The notes: generated from the letters alone by a model not told the origin. A stretch of DNA of 17,197 nucleotides from an uncultured Campylobacter sp. (GCF_938017705.1 NZ_CALIIS010000101.1:1-17197); one strand, 5' to 3'. Shown: positions 1 through 7,763, counted from the first letter of the stretch. Numbers and translations are program-made.

Positions 1-91
1 GCACCTCTTTAGTGCGGATATTTTGCCCGGCATAGTCCTCAAAAAGCGTCGCCGCGCCCGCAAAATAGGAGCATAAAAACATCTCTATCAT
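1..91 (-). CDS. Partial 5' end, possible peptidase E (S51)-like protein
   Basis: Only the first 30 codons lie in the window; the gene runs off the left edge. The start is supported by AAAGGA about 7 bases before ATG. The peptide begins MIEMFLCSYFAG and continues with LFEDYAG. A short hydrophobic strand, then [CT]SYFAG and a downstream LF, resembles the N-terminus of the class I glutamine amidotransferase-like / peptidase S51 (peptidase E) family, where this strand precedes the nucleophile domain. That match is from memory over a very short stretch, and no catalytic Ser or His is inside the window. It lies 374 bases after the lpxD stop on the same strand, so it probably has its own promoter. 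It could instead be an unrelated small protein. Confidence 0.45.
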   Translation of the reverse strand, partial: MIEMFLCSYFAGAATLFEDYAGQNIRTKEV

Positions 92-465
92 TGTTTTTCC
101 TTTAATTAAATTTTCACTGATTTAAAAGCGCTCGTAAAGCTTGGCCGCAATGACTGCGAGCAAACGTATTTCAAAACGAGTAGATCAAATTCTACCGCGC
201 CCGCAAAGCAAACGCACGACAAAAAAAACGGCGCGGGCGGAATTCTGTCGGTAAAAGGGCAAAATTTACCACCGCAACAGTTTGCAAACTATGCAAAAAC
301 CGAACGCAGCGCAAATCACTCCACAATCGCCAACTGCCTGGCGATTTTAAACTTCACTGAAACGACGCGAGCCTGCTAGATTAAGCTAGCTAGAGGAGTC
401 GATCAGAGCGAACGATCAAAACGATCAAATCAAGCCAATCGATCTAATCAACCAAGGCAAAACGG
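92..465. other. Intergenic gap between lpxD 3' end and the left-edge gene
   Basis: I see no convincing open reading frame here on either strand. It holds a perfect 8-bp inverted repeat (325-346), a CTAGCTAG palindrome near 386-393, and four GATC sites within 401-444. No clear -10 box was found for the left-edge gene. Confidence 0.6.
325..346 (+). terminator. Perfect 8-bp hairpin, terminator-like on plus strand
   Basis: AATCGCCA and TGGCGATT flank a 6-base loop, and the right arm runs into TTTTAAA on the plus strand. The flanking genes are both on the minus strand, where no U-run follows the stem, so it is not an obvious terminator for lpxD. It may be a bidirectional 3' stem, an antisense terminator or a processed 3' end. 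Confidence 0.3.
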
Positions 466-1416
466 CTAGTGCTTTTTATCTCTAAAAAATCTAACGATCT
501 TAGCCTGTAGTTTGAACCACTCGCTAAGCTCCATTATAGGGTGCCCGGCGTAGTTTTTACCGCCCGCTAAGTCCTTGCTTATGCCGCCGCGCGCCGCGAT
601 CTGAGTGAAATCGCCCACGCTTACGTGCCCGCCGCTGCCGCTCTGTCCGCCCATCACGACGTTGCGTCCAAGCGTCGTCGAGCCCGCAAGCCCCACCTGA
701 GAGACGATGAGGCAGTTTTGCCCTAGCTCGCAGTTGTGCCCGATCTGAACGAGATTGTCGATCTTGCTGCCGCACTTAACGATCGTAGAGCCGAACACTG
801 CGCGGTCGATCGTCGTGCACGCGCCGATCTCGACCTCGTCTTGTAGCACGACGTTGCCGTTGTGATAAATTTTAACGTGCTCGCCCGTTTTGGTGTGCGC
901 GTAGCCGAAGCCGTCGCTTCCGATGACGGCGTTTGCGTGGATTATGCAGTGCTCGCCGATGATCGTGTCATTGTAGATGACGGCGTTTGCGTGGATTATG
1001 CAGCCGCTTCCGATATGCACGTCATCGCCGATATACGCGCCGCTTAAAATGACGCAGTTCTCGCCGATCGTGGAATTTACGCCGATATGCACGCTCTGCC
1101 CAATCTGCGCGCTGGCAGCGATCTTTGCGGGCGCACCCTTGCGAATGAGGGGCTTGGCAAAATGCGCGCTTAAGATCGCAAAGGCTAGATGCGGATTTTC
1201 GCACTCCAGCGCTCGCACGCCGCTTGGGACGGCAGTGCCGCACTTTACCAACACGGCGGCTGCTTTGGTGGCGGATAAAAATTTCTCGTTTTTGTCGCTA
1301 TCGCAGTAGCTAAGCTCGCTTTCGTTCGCGTTTTGAAGCGAATTTATCGCGGCGATCTCCGCGTCCGCTCCGTTAAGCTCTATGTTTAAAATTTCGGCAA
1401 TTTTGGATAATTTCAT
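466..1416 (-). CDS. lpxD: UDP-3-O-acylglucosamine N-acyltransferase LpxD
   Basis: LpxD transfers the second 3-hydroxyacyl chain from acyl-ACP to UDP-3-O-acylglucosamine in lipid A synthesis, in the cytoplasm. The 316-residue protein has the expected order: a uridine-binding N-terminal domain (about 1-95), then a left-handed beta helix of hexapeptide repeats (about 100-275, with IG, VI and AI steps), then a helical C-terminus with FKLQAKIVRFFRD. His227 in the IGHN motif sits at the position of the general-base histidine of the family, followed by QVGLAGSTTLG. Length fits the family (about 320-340). The ATG follows AAAGGAG. It starts 31 bases after the ilvH stop, in the ilvB-ilvH-lpxD order I recall from other Campylobacter. 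An exact 28-bp repeat lies inside the helix region (see findings). Confidence 0.96.
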   Translation of the reverse strand: MKLSKIAEILNIELNGADAEIAAINSLQNANESELSYCDSDKNEKFLSATKAAAVLVKCGTAVPSGVRALECENPHLAFAILSAHFAKPLIRKGAPAKIAASAQIGQSVHIGVNSTIGENCVILSGAYIGDDVHIGSGCIIHANAVIYNDTIIGEHCIIHANAVIGSDGFGYAHTKTGEHVKIYHNGNVVLQDEVEIGACTTIDRAVFGSTIVKCGSKIDNLVQIGHNCELGQNCLIVSQVGLAGSTTLGRNVVMGGQSGSGGHVSVGDFTQIAARGGISKDLAGGKNYAGHPIMELSEWFKLQAKIVRFFRDKKH

Positions 1417-1447
1417 TTGCGCTCCTTTGATTAAATTTTATCGCCGC

Positions 1448-1918
1448 TTACATATCCAGTGCGACGCTGCCGCCGCGGACGACGTCGATCGGATTGTATT
1501 TTTTTATCGTCTTTAAAAAGCCGTCGATGCGGTCTGCGTCGTCGCACGCCATGATGACGATCTTGCTGTCGTCGCTGTTTGCGATGCTGCCGTTGTAGGC
1601 TTTTAAAACGGCATCGAGCCCCGCTAAATTTTCACCCAGCGCGATCTTTACCAGAACCATCTCCTTTTCGACGAATTTTGCATCATCGATGACCTTGTAG
1701 ACGGGGATCAGCTTGTGAAGCTGCTTGGTAATCTGCTCTATGACGCGCTCGTCGCCCGAAGTGACGATGCTAAGGCGCGATAGACCGGTGTTTGGAATCG
1801 GCGCAACGGTGAGGGTGTCGATATTATAGCCGCGCCCCGCAAAAAGCCCCGAGATCCGCGACAAAACGCCGTGCTCGTCGGTAACGACGACCGATATTAC
1901 TCTTCTTATGCTATTCAT
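1448..1918 (-). CDS. ilvH: Acetolactate synthase small (regulatory) subunit
   Basis: This is the regulatory subunit of acetohydroxyacid synthase: it activates the catalytic subunit and confers feedback inhibition by valine. The 156-residue protein opens with RRVISVVVTDEHGVLSRISGLFAGRGYNI, the ACT domain (about 4-75) with the glycine and asparagine loop that binds valine in the family; a second ACT-like half follows (about 80-155). Length is typical of the short IlvH form. The start codon lies 2 bases after the ilvB stop, with an AGGAG site inside the end of ilvB, so the two subunits are probably translationally coupled and made in matched amounts. Confidence 0.96.
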   Translation of the reverse strand: MNSIRRVISVVVTDEHGVLSRISGLFAGRGYNIDTLTVAPIPNTGLSRLSIVTSGDERVIEQITKQLHKLIPVYKVIDDAKFVEKEMVLVKIALGENLAGLDAVLKAYNGSIANSDDSKIVIMACDDADRIDGFLKTIKKYNPIDVVRGGSVALDM

Positions 1919-1920
1919 CT

Positions 1921-3615
1921 TTACGACTCCTGCTCAAAAATCATATTATAAAGCGCGCCGCCTGCGGGCACCATCGGCCAGACGTTTTCGAAGCGATCGA
2001 TCTTAGCCTCAATGACGCTTACTTTCTTACTCGCAAGAGCCTGCTTCAGCGCATCTTCAAATTCCGCTTTTGTGCTAACGCTAAAGCCCACGCCGCCGAA
2101 GCCCTCGACAAGCTTTACGAAATCGGGCTGCGAGCTAAGATCGGTCGATGAGAAACGCTGCCCGTAAAATAGGCTCTGCCACTGCCGCACCATGCCTAAG
2201 AAATTGTTGTTTAAGACGATATTTACGACGTTTAGACCGCTCGCGCTAGCGGTCATCAGCTCTTGGATATTCATCAAAATCGAGCCGTCGCCGCTGAAAT
2301 TTATAACGGGTCTATCTCCGGCATAGGCCTTCGCGCCCAATGCTGCGGGCAGACCGTAGCCCATCGTGCCCTGCCCGCCGCTACTTAGTAGAGTGCGCGG
2401 CTTGCAAAACGGATAAAACTGCGCGACCCACATCTGATGCTGCCCCACGTCCGTAGCGATGATAGCGTCCTCACCCGCGATTTTTGCAGTACTTTGGATA
2501 ACCCACTGCGGCTTTAAAATTTCATCGCTGTCGTTAAATTTAAGCGGGTGAATTTCATCGTATTTACGGATGAGTTCGCGCCACTGCTTGAAATTTTTAG
2601 GACTGACCTCGCTTTTAATGCGCGGCAGCATCTCCTCTAGCACCGATTTTACATCACCAACGATCGGATAATCCGCGTTTATGATCTTTGAGATCGAGCT
2701 AGGATCGATATCGACGTGGATGATCTTTGCGTTTTTGCCGAATTCGCTAAGCTTGCCGGTGACGCGATCGTCAAATCTCGCGCCCAAGCAGATTATCAGA
2801 TCCGACTCGCTAAGCGCCATATTTGCGGCGTAGCTGCCATGCATTCCTACCATGCCGAGGCGGTTTTTATCATCGCTTCGCATAGCCCCCAGCGCCATAA
2901 GGGTTTCAACGACCGGGATCTGCGCAAACTCGCTAAGTTCGCGAACCAGCTCGCTTGCGTCCGCGCTGATGACACCGCCGCCGATGTAGAGGATAGGTTT
3001 TTTGCAGCTTGCGATTAGCTCGACGGCTTTTTTGATCTGTTTAGCGTTGCCCTTATAGTTCGGCTTATAAGTCTGCATCTTGATTTCGCTAGGATATTCA
3101 AAAACGCCAAGCTTCGCCGTTACGTCTTTGGGAATATCAACGTGCACGGGTCCAGGTCTGCCGCTGCGAGCGATGTAAAAGGCTTCTTTTAAAATTCTAG
3201 GCAGCTCTTCGATTGTTTTTACCAGATAGTTGTGTTTGACGCATGGGCGTGAAATTCCGATCGCATCGATCTCTTGAAAGGCGTCGGTACCGATAAGCGA
3301 TGTCGCCACCTGCCCGCTGATAAGCACGATCGGAATGCTATCGCTATACGCCGTAGCAAGCCCCGTAAGCGCATTCGTGAACCCGGGACCGCTTGTGACG
3401 AACGCCACGCCGACCTTGCCGCTAGCGCGCGCGTATCCGTCCGCAGCTATCGCCGCGGCCTGTTCGTGGCGCACCAAAATGTGTCTGAAATATTTTTGTT
3501 TGTAAATTTCATCATAAATGTTTAGCGCTGCGCCGCCCGGGTAGCCAAAAACAACCTCAACCCCCTCCTGCCGCAACGCCTCCACGATCATCTGCGATCC
3601 GCTAATTTCTTTCAT
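1921..3615 (-). CDS. ilvB: Acetolactate synthase large (catalytic) subunit
   Basis: This thiamine diphosphate enzyme condenses pyruvate with pyruvate or 2-oxobutyrate, the first common step of valine, leucine and isoleucine synthesis. The 564-residue protein has the three expected domains: an N-terminal pyrimidine-binding domain with FGYPGGA (23-29) and the catalytic glutamate Glu51 in HEQAAAIAADGYAR; a central FAD-type domain with LGARFDDRVTG (277-287); and a C-terminal pyrophosphate domain with GDGS (442-445) through LNNN (468-471), the metal and cofactor motif. Length is as expected. ATG at 3615 has AGGATG about 6 bases upstream. It heads the ilvB-ilvH-lpxD operon. The symbol ilvI would serve equally well; paralogue choice cannot be made from sequence alone. 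Confidence 0.96.
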   Translation of the reverse strand: MKEISGSQMIVEALRQEGVEVVFGYPGGAALNIYDEIYKQKYFRHILVRHEQAAAIAADGYARASGKVGVAFVTSGPGFTNALTGLATAYSDSIPIVLISGQVATSLIGTDAFQEIDAIGISRPCVKHNYLVKTIEELPRILKEAFYIARSGRPGPVHVDIPKDVTAKLGVFEYPSEIKMQTYKPNYKGNAKQIKKAVELIASCKKPILYIGGGVISADASELVRELSEFAQIPVVETLMALGAMRSDDKNRLGMVGMHGSYAANMALSESDLIICLGARFDDRVTGKLSEFGKNAKIIHVDIDPSSISKIINADYPIVGDVKSVLEEMLPRIKSEVSPKNFKQWRELIRKYDEIHPLKFNDSDEILKPQWVIQSTAKIAGEDAIIATDVGQHQMWVAQFYPFCKPRTLLSSGGQGTMGYGLPAALGAKAYAGDRPVINFSGDGSILMNIQELMTASASGLNVVNIVLNNNFLGMVRQWQSLFYGQRFSSTDLSSQPDFVKLVEGFGGVGFSVSTKAEFEDALKQALASKKVSVIEAKIDRFENVWPMVPAGGALYNMIFEQES

Positions 3616-3648
3616 ACGCCCATCCTGTTTCGTTGGAATAATTTTGTG

Positions 3649-3654
3649 ATTATA
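3649..3654 (-). promoter_or_regulatory. -10 box (TATAAT) of the ilvB-ilvH-lpxD operon
   Basis: A perfect TATAAT lies on the minus strand 33 bases before the ilvB start, within AT-rich DNA. No good -35 hexamer is visible 16-18 bases upstream, which is usual for epsilonproteobacterial sigma70 promoters. No attenuator-like leader peptide fits in the short leader. Confidence 0.55.
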
Positions 3655-4015
3655 TTATTTTGTAAATTAAATTTCACGAATTTTAGGCGCTAAATCGGGT
3701 CGAATTTCAAATTTAATAGCGGCGCAGACGGGGCGAAATTTTGGAATTTAGAAAGAGTGGAAAAGGCAAATTTAAAATTTAGCCATAAATTTAAAACGGA
3801 CGGGATGTTCGGATTTAAAATTTTAAAGTGCAGATTTGTTTCGACCAAACGCGGCACGGAATTTTTAACGTAAAATTTTAGCTTGAAATTTTACCACGTA
3901 AGCTGCTGATTAAATTTATAAATTTTTTGAAATTTTATCGTAGCGCAGAGCAACTCCTGTGTAAATTTTAAATTCCATAGCTACGAAATTAAAATTTAGC
4001 CGTAAATTTAAAACG

Positions 4016-4051
4016 GGCGGAATCTCGATTGTAAAATTCTAAAATTCCGCC
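4016..4051 (-). terminator. Possible terminator of the HHH protein gene
   Basis: GGCGGAAT and ATTCCGCC form a perfect 8-bp stem beginning 16 bases after the stop codon of the minus-strand gene. On the minus strand the stem is followed by CGTTTTAAATTT. The 20-base loop is long and the U-run short, so this is a weak call. Confidence 0.35.
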
Positions 4052-4067
4052 TGCGTAAAATTAAATT

Positions 4068-4790
4068 TTAAAATCCTCTATCTACCTGCACGCCTACGCC
4101 CACGCTAGCGCAATTGCCGCTTTGCGGATCGCAGTCGCCGAAGCTTGTGACGCTACTGGATCTTTTTGAGCGGATCGTTCCCATATGCATAGGCACCGGC
4201 ATGTTACGGCGCGAGCTTCCGCCAATCTCGCTATCGCTCATACCGCCAGAACTTCTCCTGCGAGAATAATCATCACGCGGAGGAGGCGGTGGCGGAGGAG
4301 GCGGTTTTATACCTCCGTGCGGAGGTGGTGGCATGCCGCCAGGAGGCGGGGGAGGAGGCGGCATCATGCCGCCGCGTCTATCATATCCTCGTGGAGGAGG
4401 AGGCGGAAAAGTACCGGTTTCGGTAATCGTGATGCCGTTTCCATAATTTTCCACGCGTCTATAAGTAGAGCCTCCGTAAACCGTGCGAGTGCGGGTCTTT
4501 TCGACCACGACTATATCGCGATCGGGTTTCACCGGCTGCTGCACATTAGCTCTAGGCGATATTTCAAAGCTCTTCTGCAGTTTGGCGGTATCGTAACTTG
4601 CAAAGCCGTTGATGCCCTTTAGCTCATCTGCACTTGAAATTTCGCGCTTTTGGCGGTATTGCATAAGCATATCCGCCCTACCCGCATCAAGCCCACCGAT
4701 CGTCATCAGCTCGTAGCGACTAGCTTCGTTTATGTTGATTTTCGCCGCGGCGAGGCTCACTAAAAGAGCCAAAATCACTAAATTTTTCAT
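4068..4790 (-). CDS. Exported helix-hairpin-helix (ComEA-like) protein with polyproline tract
   Basis: The predicted 240-residue protein starts with a signal peptide, MKNLVILALLVSLAAA, then a helix-hairpin-helix segment (about 18-64: ININEASRYELMTI, GLDAGRAD, ELKGINGF), the fold of ComEA-type DNA receptors. Residues 129-171 are a proline/glycine tract with runs of 5, 7 and 9 prolines. A basic, serine-rich C-terminus follows, with Cys220 and Cys227 spaced CDPQSGNC, possibly a disulfide. I chose the ATG at 4790 because AAAGGAG lies 6 bases upstream and the signal peptide begins there; an in-frame ATG at 4817 has no such support. An exported HHH domain suggests DNA binding in the periplasm, perhaps in DNA uptake, but the tract and tail are unlike ordinary ComEA and no competence genes are adjacent. 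Function beyond the domain is unknown. Confidence 0.8.
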   Translation of the reverse strand: MKNLVILALLVSLAAAKININEASRYELMTIGGLDAGRADMLMQYRQKREISSADELKGINGFASYDTAKLQKSFEISPRANVQQPVKPDRDIVVVEKTRTRTVYGGSTYRRVENYGNGITITETGTFPPPPPRGYDRRGGMMPPPPPPPGGMPPPPHGGIKPPPPPPPPPRDDYSRRRSSGGMSDSEIGGSSRRNMPVPMHMGTIRSKRSSSVTSFGDCDPQSGNCASVGVGVQVDRGF

Positions 4791-4817
4791 GTGCGCTCCT
4801 TTGTTGAAAGTTACCAA

Positions 4818-4823
4818 ATTCTA
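4818..4823 (-). promoter_or_regulatory. Possible -10 box (TAGAAT) for the HHH protein gene
   Basis: TAGAAT lies on the minus strand 27 bases before the ATG at 4790. No clear -35 is present. It shares the 112-base divergent region with the pta promoter. Confidence 0.35.
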
Positions 4824-4855
4824 AACCCTCACGATAAATCTTTGATTAACACGCA

Positions 4856-4869
4856 AGCAAAATTTTGCT
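4856..4869. promoter_or_regulatory. Perfect 14-bp palindrome at the pta promoter, candidate operator
   Basis: AGCAAAATTTTGCT is a perfect palindrome whose last base is the first base of the -10 hexamer TACAAT and which includes the TG of the extended -10. A dimeric regulator bound here would occlude RNA polymerase. The palindrome is AT-rich, so chance is possible in this genome. Confidence 0.4.
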
Positions 4870-4874
4870 ACAAT
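4869..4874 (+). promoter_or_regulatory. Extended -10 promoter of pta-ackA
   Basis: TGC-TACAAT forms an extended -10 element 28 bases before the pta ATG, and the upstream TTTTG run is typical of epsilonproteobacterial promoters. TTGATT at 4842-4847 is too far (21 bases) to be a good -35. Confidence 0.55.
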
Positions 4875-4902
4875 TGCCTATCTTATTTCAAAGGATCAAC
4901 CG

Positions 4903-6462
4903 ATGAACGGAATTTTGCTCCTATGCGACGAGCCTGTCGCCTACCAATCCGAGCTAAAAAAACTAGATAAAATTTTATCCATGAGCTTTCACAACGTTTT
5001 GCAACTTTGCATCGCTGGCGATAATGCCCTTTTTAGCAGGAGTGAGCTTGAAAGAGCACTCGCGGACGGGCAGGATGAGCGCGTGCGAAAGGCGGCGATA
5101 GAGCGCTTCGCACAAATTTTAGAGCAGTGCAATTTTGTACTGGTTCGCGGCGTAGCGGGAGCCGATCTGCGAGAGCTAAATTTACAAATCGCAAAGGATC
5201 TAAATATCCCCGTTTGCGGATTTTATCCTAACGAAATTGCCGCGCACATCGGCACGCACTCGATCGCTGCAGCAAAAGCGGTAAGCTTTGCCAGCATATA
5301 TGAGGATAAAATTTCATTTTCCGCGCTAAGACCTGCACAAGAGGGTGCAAATTCTAAAAAATCGGAGCTTTACGGTAAAAATTCTGCCTGCGAAAAGGGC
5401 GCGATAGAGCTTGATAAAGTCGTTGCCGACAAAAGCTACTTCACGGACGCGGCAAACTCCACGCGCTGTGAAATTCTAACCCCGTTGAAATTTGAAAGCA
5501 AGCTCTACGCCAAGGCTCGCGCGAACGTTAAAACCGTCGTGCTACCAGAAAGCGACGATGAGAGAATTCTGCGCGCGGCTGCGATTATAAAGCAAAGCGG
5601 TGCTGCAAATTTGATCCTTTTAGGGCGACAAGACGAAGTGCAAAAAAACGCGAGCGAGCTGGGGCTCAATCTAAGCGGCGTTAAAATTTTAGATCCGCAG
5701 ACGGATGCGAGCTTAGAAAAATTTGCGCGCGATCTTTATGAGCTTCGCAAGGCAAAGGGCATGAGCGAGGCGCAGGCGCGCGATTTAGTGCGCGATCGCA
5801 CCTACTTCGGCACGATGCTCGTGTATGAAGGGCTAGCCGATGCGATGGTAAGCGGTGCCGGCACGACTACTGCAGAGACGATCCGCCCTGCGCTTCAGAT
5901 CATCAAGACAAAACCGGGCATCGCAACCGTTAGCGGCGCATTTATAATGTGCCTGGATACGCAGGCGCTGCTTTTTGCCGACTGCGCCGTAGCGCCGAGC
6001 CCGAGCGCGGAGTATCTGGCGGGTATCGCGATCTCAAGTGCTGCGACTGCAAAGGCTTTCGGGCTTGAACCGCGCGTGGCGATGTTAAGCTACTCCAGCG
6101 GCGATAGCGGTAGCGGTGAAAACGTGGAATTCATAAAAACTGCAACGCAAAAAGCACGCGAAAAGGCGCCCGAGCTTCTTATCGACGGACCGCTACAATT
6201 CGATGCTGCGGTCGATCCGGCGGTTGCCAAGAAAAAAATACCGAATTCTGCGGTCGCAGGGCGTGCGAACGTATTTATCTTCCCCGATCTTAACTGCGGA
6301 AATATCTGTTACAAAGCCGTGCAGCGCACCGCAGGCGCCGTGGCGATTGGACCGATCTTGCAGGGCTTAAAAAAGCCGGTAAACGATCTAAGCCGCGGCT
6401 GCAAGGTCGCCGATATCGTAAACACGATACTTATCAGCGCCATTCAAGCAGGAGAGAATTAA
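4903..6462 (+). CDS. pta: Phosphate acetyltransferase with degenerate N-terminal domain
   Basis: Pta interconverts acetyl-CoA plus phosphate with acetyl phosphate plus CoA. The 519-residue protein has a full catalytic PTA/PTB domain at about 194-515, with KTVVLPESDDERILRAA, the signature VSGAGTTTAETIRP, MLSYSSGDSGSGEN, and IFPDLNCGNICYKAVQRTAGA. The first ~190 residues correspond to the N-terminal BioD-like region of long Pta enzymes, but the P-loop is missing (MNGILLLCDEPVAY), and the DRTGG middle domain of E. coli-type enzymes (about 714 residues) appears absent. Residues 145-190 look like a low-conservation linker. Length is close to the roughly 500-residue Campylobacter form I recall. ATG at 4903 follows AAAGGA. 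It overlaps ackA by one base, so translation is likely coupled. Confidence 0.95.
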   Translation: MNGILLLCDEPVAYQSELKKLDKILSMSFHNVLQLCIAGDNALFSRSELERALADGQDERVRKAAIERFAQILEQCNFVLVRGVAGADLRELNLQIAKDLNIPVCGFYPNEIAAHIGTHSIAAAKAVSFASIYEDKISFSALRPAQEGANSKKSELYGKNSACEKGAIELDKVVADKSYFTDAANSTRCEILTPLKFESKLYAKARANVKTVVLPESDDERILRAAAIIKQSGAANLILLGRQDEVQKNASELGLNLSGVKILDPQTDASLEKFARDLYELRKAKGMSEAQARDLVRDRTYFGTMLVYEGLADAMVSGAGTTTAETIRPALQIIKTKPGIATVSGAFIMCLDTQALLFADCAVAPSPSAEYLAGIAISSAATAKAFGLEPRVAMLSYSSGDSGSGENVEFIKTATQKAREKAPELLIDGPLQFDAAVDPAVAKKKIPNSAVAGRANVFIFPDLNCGNICYKAVQRTAGAVAIGPILQGLKKPVNDLSRGCKVADIVNTILISAIQAGEN

Positions 6463-7694
6463 TGGATATCCTAGTCATAAATTCCGGCTCGAGCTCGGTT
6501 AAATTTAAATTCCACGATATGCTAAATCACGCCTGCATTGCAAGTGGGCTCATCGAGGAGATTGGCTCGACGCACGCAAGCGGAAGCATCAATTGCGCCA
6601 ATGGACGAAGCATAAAAGTTGAAAACGAGCAAATTCCAAATCACGAGACCGCGATTGCGATCGCGATCGATCTTTTAAAACAAAGCGGAGTAATCAACGA
6701 TCTAACTCAAGTAGGCGGCATCGGGCATAGAATAGTCCAAGGTGCGGATTATTTCGACGCTCCCGCGCTCATAGATGATGACGTAATGGCTAAAATCGCC
6801 GAGCTTGCGCCGCTTGCACCACTACACAATCCTGCAAATTTAGCGGGCATCAAATCCTGCCTAAAGATCGCTCCGAAAATTCCAAACGTAGCGGTTTTCG
6901 ATACGATATTTCATCAAAGCATCCCGCCTTATGCGTATATGTACGCGCTGCCGTATGAATTCTACGAAAAATATAAGGTTCGTCGCTACGGCGCGCACGG
7001 CACGTCGCATTGGTTCGTCTCGACAATGGGAGCGAAATTTTTACGTAAGAAATACGAAAACTTCAACGCCATTACGCTACATCTTGGCAACGGATCGAGC
7101 GTGAGCGCCATAGAAAACGGCAAGTGCATCGACACCTCAATGGGGCTAACGCCGCTTGAGGGGATCATTATGGGCACCAGATGCGGCTCGATCGATCCTG
7201 CGATCATCCCATACATCGAGCGCGTCGCGGGCTACAACGCGCAGGATATGGACGTTATAATGAACAAAAAAAGCGGACTTTTGGGCATCTGCGGTGCAAG
7301 CGATCTGCGAAAGGTATATGAAAAGATGGAAGGCGGCGAGCCGCGCGCGAAACTTGCGTTTGAGATGCTCGTGTACAGCGTCGTTAAGATGATCGGAGCG
7401 TATTATGCCGTGCTCGGGCGAGTGGACGCTTTGATCTTTACCGGAGGTATAGGCGAAAATGCGCCGCATTTTAGACAAAATGTCTGCGAGAAGCTTGCTC
7501 ATATCGGCATCGAAATCGATGCGACAAAAAACGCAAAAAATACCGGCTCGATTAGAAATTTAAGCGCGGCGGATAGTAAAATCAAAACGCTCGTAATCCC
7601 TACCAACGAGGAGCTGGCGATCGCCGAAGCCACGGTCGATACGATCAACAAAAACTCCGCGCAGATCGACTATCAGAAATACTCGGAATTTTAA
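6462..7694 (+). CDS. ackA: Acetate kinase
   Basis: AckA makes acetate and ATP from acetyl phosphate, completing the overflow or substrate-level phosphorylation route started by Pta (or the reverse for acetate uptake). The 410-residue protein carries Asn7 in INSGSSSVKF, Arg90 in GIGHR, Asp147 in FDTIFH, His179 in RYGAHGTSH, the phosphate-binding LHLGNGSS, Arg240 in MGTRCGSID, and FTGGIGENAPHFR and PTNEE near the C-terminus. These line up with the catalytic residues known in the acetate kinase family. The start overlaps the pta stop (TAATG) with AGGAG 8 bases upstream. Nothing is unusual apart from a slightly long C-terminus (family near 400). Confidence 0.97.
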   Translation: MDILVINSGSSSVKFKFHDMLNHACIASGLIEEIGSTHASGSINCANGRSIKVENEQIPNHETAIAIAIDLLKQSGVINDLTQVGGIGHRIVQGADYFDAPALIDDDVMAKIAELAPLAPLHNPANLAGIKSCLKIAPKIPNVAVFDTIFHQSIPPYAYMYALPYEFYEKYKVRRYGAHGTSHWFVSTMGAKFLRKKYENFNAITLHLGNGSSVSAIENGKCIDTSMGLTPLEGIIMGTRCGSIDPAIIPYIERVAGYNAQDMDVIMNKKSGLLGICGASDLRKVYEKMEGGEPRAKLAFEMLVYSVVKMIGAYYAVLGRVDALIFTGGIGENAPHFRQNVCEKLAHIGIEIDATKNAKNTGSIRNLSAADSKIKTLVIPTNEELAIAEATVDTINKNSAQIDYQKYSEF

Positions 7695-7745
7695 ATTTGA
7701 TCTAGTGGGATTCCGCGGTTATTTTGCGAGCAAGCAACGCCAACC

Positions 7746-7763
7746 TGCCTTTTTTGTTAGGCA
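7746..7763 (+). terminator. Weak hairpin after ackA
   Basis: TGCCT and AGGCA pair around an 8-base T-rich loop, followed by ATTAAATTTT, about 50 bases after the ackA stop. Only five base pairs; a tentative terminator. Confidence 0.3.

Larger units (their letters stand above)
3616..4067. other. AT-rich intergenic gap with repeats
   Basis: The gap is dense in AAATTTTA and TAAATTTA strings and has no credible reading frame. It contains the ilvB -10 box, a 9-bp inverted repeat at 3870-3894 (GTAAAATTT/AAATTTTAC, 7-base loop), an 8-bp inverted repeat at 4016-4051, and two near-identical 32-bp direct copies at 3774-3805 and 3991-4022 (29 of 32 identical by eye). Confidence 0.6.

Noticed and set aside
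401..444. GATC cluster as an origin-like or Dam-control region
   Set aside because: Four GATC in 44 bases with no DnaA boxes or AT-rich unwinding element beside them; likely chance.
4185..4622. 145-codon plus-strand frame opposite the HHH gene
   Set aside because: Arg/His-rich shadow created by the antisense of the proline/glycine tract; no start signal.
4842..4847. TTGATT as the -35 box of pta
   Set aside because: Spacer to the -10 is 21 bases, too long for sigma70; the extended -10 alone is the better model.
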